This document shows positions 32,588 to 34,406 of a stretch of 34,406 nucleotides of DNA, in pieces (the first letter of the stretch is position 1; each line of letters begins with the position of its first letter). The stretch lies in assembly GCA_024404095.1 (NCBI GenBank), contig JAKSQO010000034.1:1-34406 (forward strand). The letters run 5' to 3'. The translations under genes and the position numbers were made by a program. Source of the DNA: Clostridia bacterium (lineage in GTDB: Bacteria; Bacillota; Clostridia; Oscillospirales; Acutalibacteraceae). The notes beneath the pieces were generated by a model. That model was not told the origin of the DNA, searched no databases, and saw only the letters and a list, made by a program, of their open reading frames with translations.

Positions 32588-33352
32588 ATGAAATTTGGCG
32601 CATGTATCGGGTTCAATCCCGAAGAAATAAAATTAGCTTCTGAATTTGGTTTTGACTATCTTGAAGCAGGCTTTGCTTTCTTTGCAAAATCAGCTGATGA
32701 TGAAATCGAAGCATACTGCAAGTGCCTTGCAGAGAACAAGATCAAGTGCGAAGCCTCAAACTGCTTTATTCCCGGTGAGCTTAAGGTTGTCGGTGATACT
32801 GTTGATTATGATGCCCTTAAGGCATATATTGAAAAGGGTATGAGTAACGGTGTTAAGGCGGGTCTGAAGACGGTTGTTTTCGGTTCAGGCGGTGCGAGAA
32901 GCATCCCCGAGGGCTTCCCTTACAGCAAGGCTGCCGCTCAGATTGCTTATTTTCTTAAGAACATTGTTGCTCCGCTTGCCGTAAAATATGATATTACAGT
33001 TGTTGTTGAGCCTCTTTCGGATTGCAACATTGTCAATACAGTAAAAGAAGGCTGTATTTTTGCGGCAATGGCTGAATCCGATAATGTAAAGGGTCTCGGT
33101 GATTCGTACCATATGTATACATTCGGTGACAAGTTCGACAACATTAAGGATGTTAAGGGCTTCCTCGGACACGCTCATGTTGCTGAGCCGACAAAGAGAG
33201 TGTATCCTTATGAGGGTGACGGAGCGGATTACAAGTCATTCCTTGAGGCTCTTGAGTTCGCAGGCTGTCCGAGATGCTCAATTGAAGCAAGATGCGATTG
33301 TTTCGCAAAGGAAGGCTCTGTTGCTCTTAAGATTCTTAAAGAAGCAATGTAA
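32588..33352 (+). CDS. Sugar phosphate isomerase/epimerase (AP-endonuclease-2-like TIM barrel), second copy
   Basis: A 254-aa xylose-isomerase-like barrel. Family metal ligands are visible in VVVEPLS (E), GLGDSYHMY (D/H), LGHAHVAEP (H) and SIEARCD (E). ATG 32588 follows AAGGAG by 10 nt. It is only distantly similar to the 28307 protein, so the two probably act on different intermediates. It is the last gene of the plus operon, which ends at a 14-bp perfect terminator stem. Confidence 0.87.
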   Translation: MKFGACIGFNPEEIKLASEFGFDYLEAGFAFFAKSADDEIEAYCKCLAENKIKCEASNCFIPGELKVVGDTVDYDALKAYIEKGMSNGVKAGLKTVVFGSGGARSIPEGFPYSKAAAQIAYFLKNIVAPLAVKYDITVVVEPLSDCNIVNTVKEGCIFAAMAESDNVKGLGDSYHMYTFGDKFDNIKDVKGFLGHAHVAEPTKRVYPYEGDGADYKSFLEALEFAGCPRCSIEARCDCFAKEGSVALKILKEAM

Positions 33353-33363
33353 ATCAAAAACAA

Positions 33364-33420
33364 AAGGGATTTAAGGTCATTATCTGAAACTTGGATATAA
33401 ACCTTAAATCCCTTATTTTA
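33364..33420. terminator. Bidirectional intrinsic terminator of the plus operon
   Basis: A perfect 14-bp inverted repeat (33364-33377 with 33401-33414) is followed by a T-rich stretch. It separates the plus sugar operon from the converging gene at 33443. Confidence 0.8.
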
Positions 33421-33442
33421 ATATAATACAATTGTTTTGTAA

Positions 33443-34027
33443 TTAAATTCTGTCAGCTCTCGAATCATTCGGACCTTCTTTCCAGATCGGGTCACAGCTC
33501 TGTGAAAGAGTGCCGTTTTCGTCAAATGTGAACTGAACCTTGTAGCCGAGACCCTTGAAGCTCTTGCTTCCGTTTTCGTACTCAGCGTCCAGCTTGCTGA
33601 AAATCGGATATGTTCCGTTAACGGCAAAAGCGTGGTCAACGGTGAACATTACAAACCAGAGAGAAATAATTCCGACAAGAACCATAGCGATTATCTGAAA
33701 AACGCTGAACTTGACAGGCTCTTTAGGCGCACTCTGCTTTATCGCTGTCGGAGCAGGTGCAATTTCATTTGCGGAGAGATCCGGACCCTGCTCGATAACA
33801 ACAGTAGTTGATGTTTCATCAATAATGCAGATATTCGGCTGTGTCTGAACAGGCTCAGCCTTTTTCTCAACAGGTTTTTTTTCTGATTTAGCAAACGCAG
33901 GTACAGGGTCTTCAATCTGCGGACCGTCAACAGCCTCTATTTCATTAAAATTAAATTTTATTCTCTTTTCTGCTGATGTGCTTTCAAGAAGCTCATCGGC
34001 TTTATTCAAGTTGTTTTTATTTTCCAT
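33443..34027 (-). CDS. Single-pass membrane protein with acidic/proline-rich cytoplasmic N-terminus
   Basis: A 194-aa protein. Residues 1-105 are polar, with EKKPVEKKAEPVQTQP and Pro/Ala/Glu-rich low complexity. One membrane helix follows (about 108-130, FSVFQIIAMVLVGIISLWFVMF), then an outside domain of ~60 residues with AVNGTYPIF and KVQFTFDENG. Not a family I can name. GGAGG precedes the start and a good promoter lies upstream. The juxtamembrane G(S/T)YP motif is also present just after the membrane helix of the BIG2 protein at 24349. Confidence 0.75.
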   Translation of the reverse strand: MENKNNLNKADELLESTSAEKRIKFNFNEIEAVDGPQIEDPVPAFAKSEKKPVEKKAEPVQTQPNICIIDETSTTVVIEQGPDLSANEIAPAPTAIKQSAPKEPVKFSVFQIIAMVLVGIISLWFVMFTVDHAFAVNGTYPIFSKLDAEYENGSKSFKGLGYKVQFTFDENGTLSQSCDPIWKEGPNDSRADRI

Positions 34028-34056
34028 AGGATAACCTCCGTCTTCTTATGAGAATA

Positions 34057-34084
34057 TTATATATTATTCTTGAATTAAATCAAT
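34057..34084 (-). promoter_or_regulatory. Promoter of the 33443 gene
   Basis: On the minus strand TTGATT (34084-34079) and TATAAT (34062-34057) are separated by 16 bp, about 30 bp upstream of the start codon. Confidence 0.7.
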
Positions 34085-34126
34085 AGTATTTTTATAATTT
34101 TATCAGTTTGTATATGAAAATGGGTT

Positions 34127-34406
34127 TTATTTCTCTTTTATTACTTGTTCATTAAATTTTATTATGAAATCTTCGAAATTTGTCCATTCAAAATCATATC
34201 CGGATAGTTCATATAATGCTTGTGCACATATATATTCATATTGACCCGCAGCAGAACCTTTGTAAAGTATGAAATATAATGGCTTCATAGCTGCTTGTTC
34301 CAGATTCAAAACTTTTTTGTATCTATCACTTTTAAATACTCTGGTCCATCCTGAACAAGTCCAGTAAAAACGGACAATAGAAAAAAACACCCTCTTATGG
34401 TAAAAT
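34127..34406 (-). CDS. Hypothetical protein, probably the C-terminal part of a gene entering from the right edge
   Basis: The frame is open from the window edge to a stop at 34127. An in-frame GTG at 34390 has an AGAGG directly abutting it, too close to work as a ribosome site. I therefore read this as the 3' end of a longer gene. The visible ~90 residues are aromatic and AT-rich (IVRFYWTCSGWTRVF, then YICAQALYELSGYDFEW) and end NEQVIKEK. No family recognised. Base composition resembles the accessory patch at 782-2850. Confidence 0.4.
   Translation of the reverse strand, partial: FYHKRVFFSIVRFYWTCSGWTRVFKSDRYKKVLNLEQAAMKPLYFILYKGSAAGQYEYICAQALYELSGYDFEWTNFEDFIIKFNEQVIKEK

Noticed and set aside
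34288..34406. Alternative internal ATG start at 34288 for the right-edge gene
   Set aside because: It lacks a ribosome site and the frame is open to the window edge, so a gene entering from outside is more likely.

Overview
The window looks like chromosomal DNA from an anaerobic gut- or rumen-type Clostridia, probably Oscillospiraceae/Ruminococcaceae or a relative. This rests on moderate GC with strong AGGAGG ribosome sites, near-consensus TTGACx-17-TATAAT promoters, a TnpV-type transposon protein, a LytTR/GHKL two-component pair driving paired ABC exporters, and Gram-positive style sugar operons. It is an inference from gene content, not a phylogenetic placement. No rRNA, tRNA or CRISPR array was seen.

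Layout. 1-700: an IS200/IS605-type tnpA whose ribosome site is masked by a stem-loop. 722-2850: an AT-rich accessory patch. Three minus-strand genes form one operon (unknown 168 aa, DUF6575-like 199 aa, SecB-like chaperone 116 aa), resembling a toxin-antitoxin-chaperone cassette, with a divergent unknown gene beside it. 2832-8969: a plus-strand module made of a 21-bp tandem repeat abutting a consensus promoter, a 31-codon cysteine-containing small ORF, an intrinsic terminator, a LytTR response regulator, a GHKL sensor kinase, a second terminator and two ABC exporter half-transporters. This is the best candidate for an undescribed peptide-signalling or peptide-export system. 8972-9821: an orphan TnpV gene and a 469-bp intergenic region holding a palindromic dispersed-type repeat.

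9822-15753: a secreted or anchored calcineurin-like phosphoesterase, a GH4 alpha-galactosidase-type enzyme, a polytopic membrane protein of unknown family paired with a HAD-IB phosphatase, and a MATE efflux pump. 15881-23179 (minus) and 23466-33352 (plus) are two long operons diverging from a 286-bp regulatory region. The minus operon encodes a 728-aa unassigned glycosidase-like protein, a GH63/MGH1-like glycosidase, a GH92 alpha-mannosidase-like enzyme, a calcineurin-like phosphoesterase and an 84-aa protein. The plus operon encodes a zinc-ribbon membrane protein, a membrane-anchored zinc-ribbon/BIG2 protein, a GPH-family sugar symporter, a GNAT-like acyltransferase, two sugar-isomerase TIM barrels, a Gfo/Idh/MocA dehydrogenase, a clan GH-A glycosidase, a second phosphoesterase and the remnant of a broken gene. 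None of the glycosidases has a signal peptide. The inferred logic is import of an oligosaccharide, probably mannose-containing and possibly phosphorylated, by the GPH carrier, followed by cytoplasmic trimming, dephosphorylation and oxidation/isomerisation of the sugars.

33443-34406: a single-pass membrane protein whose juxtamembrane motif resembles that of the BIG2 protein, and a partial AT-rich gene running off the window.
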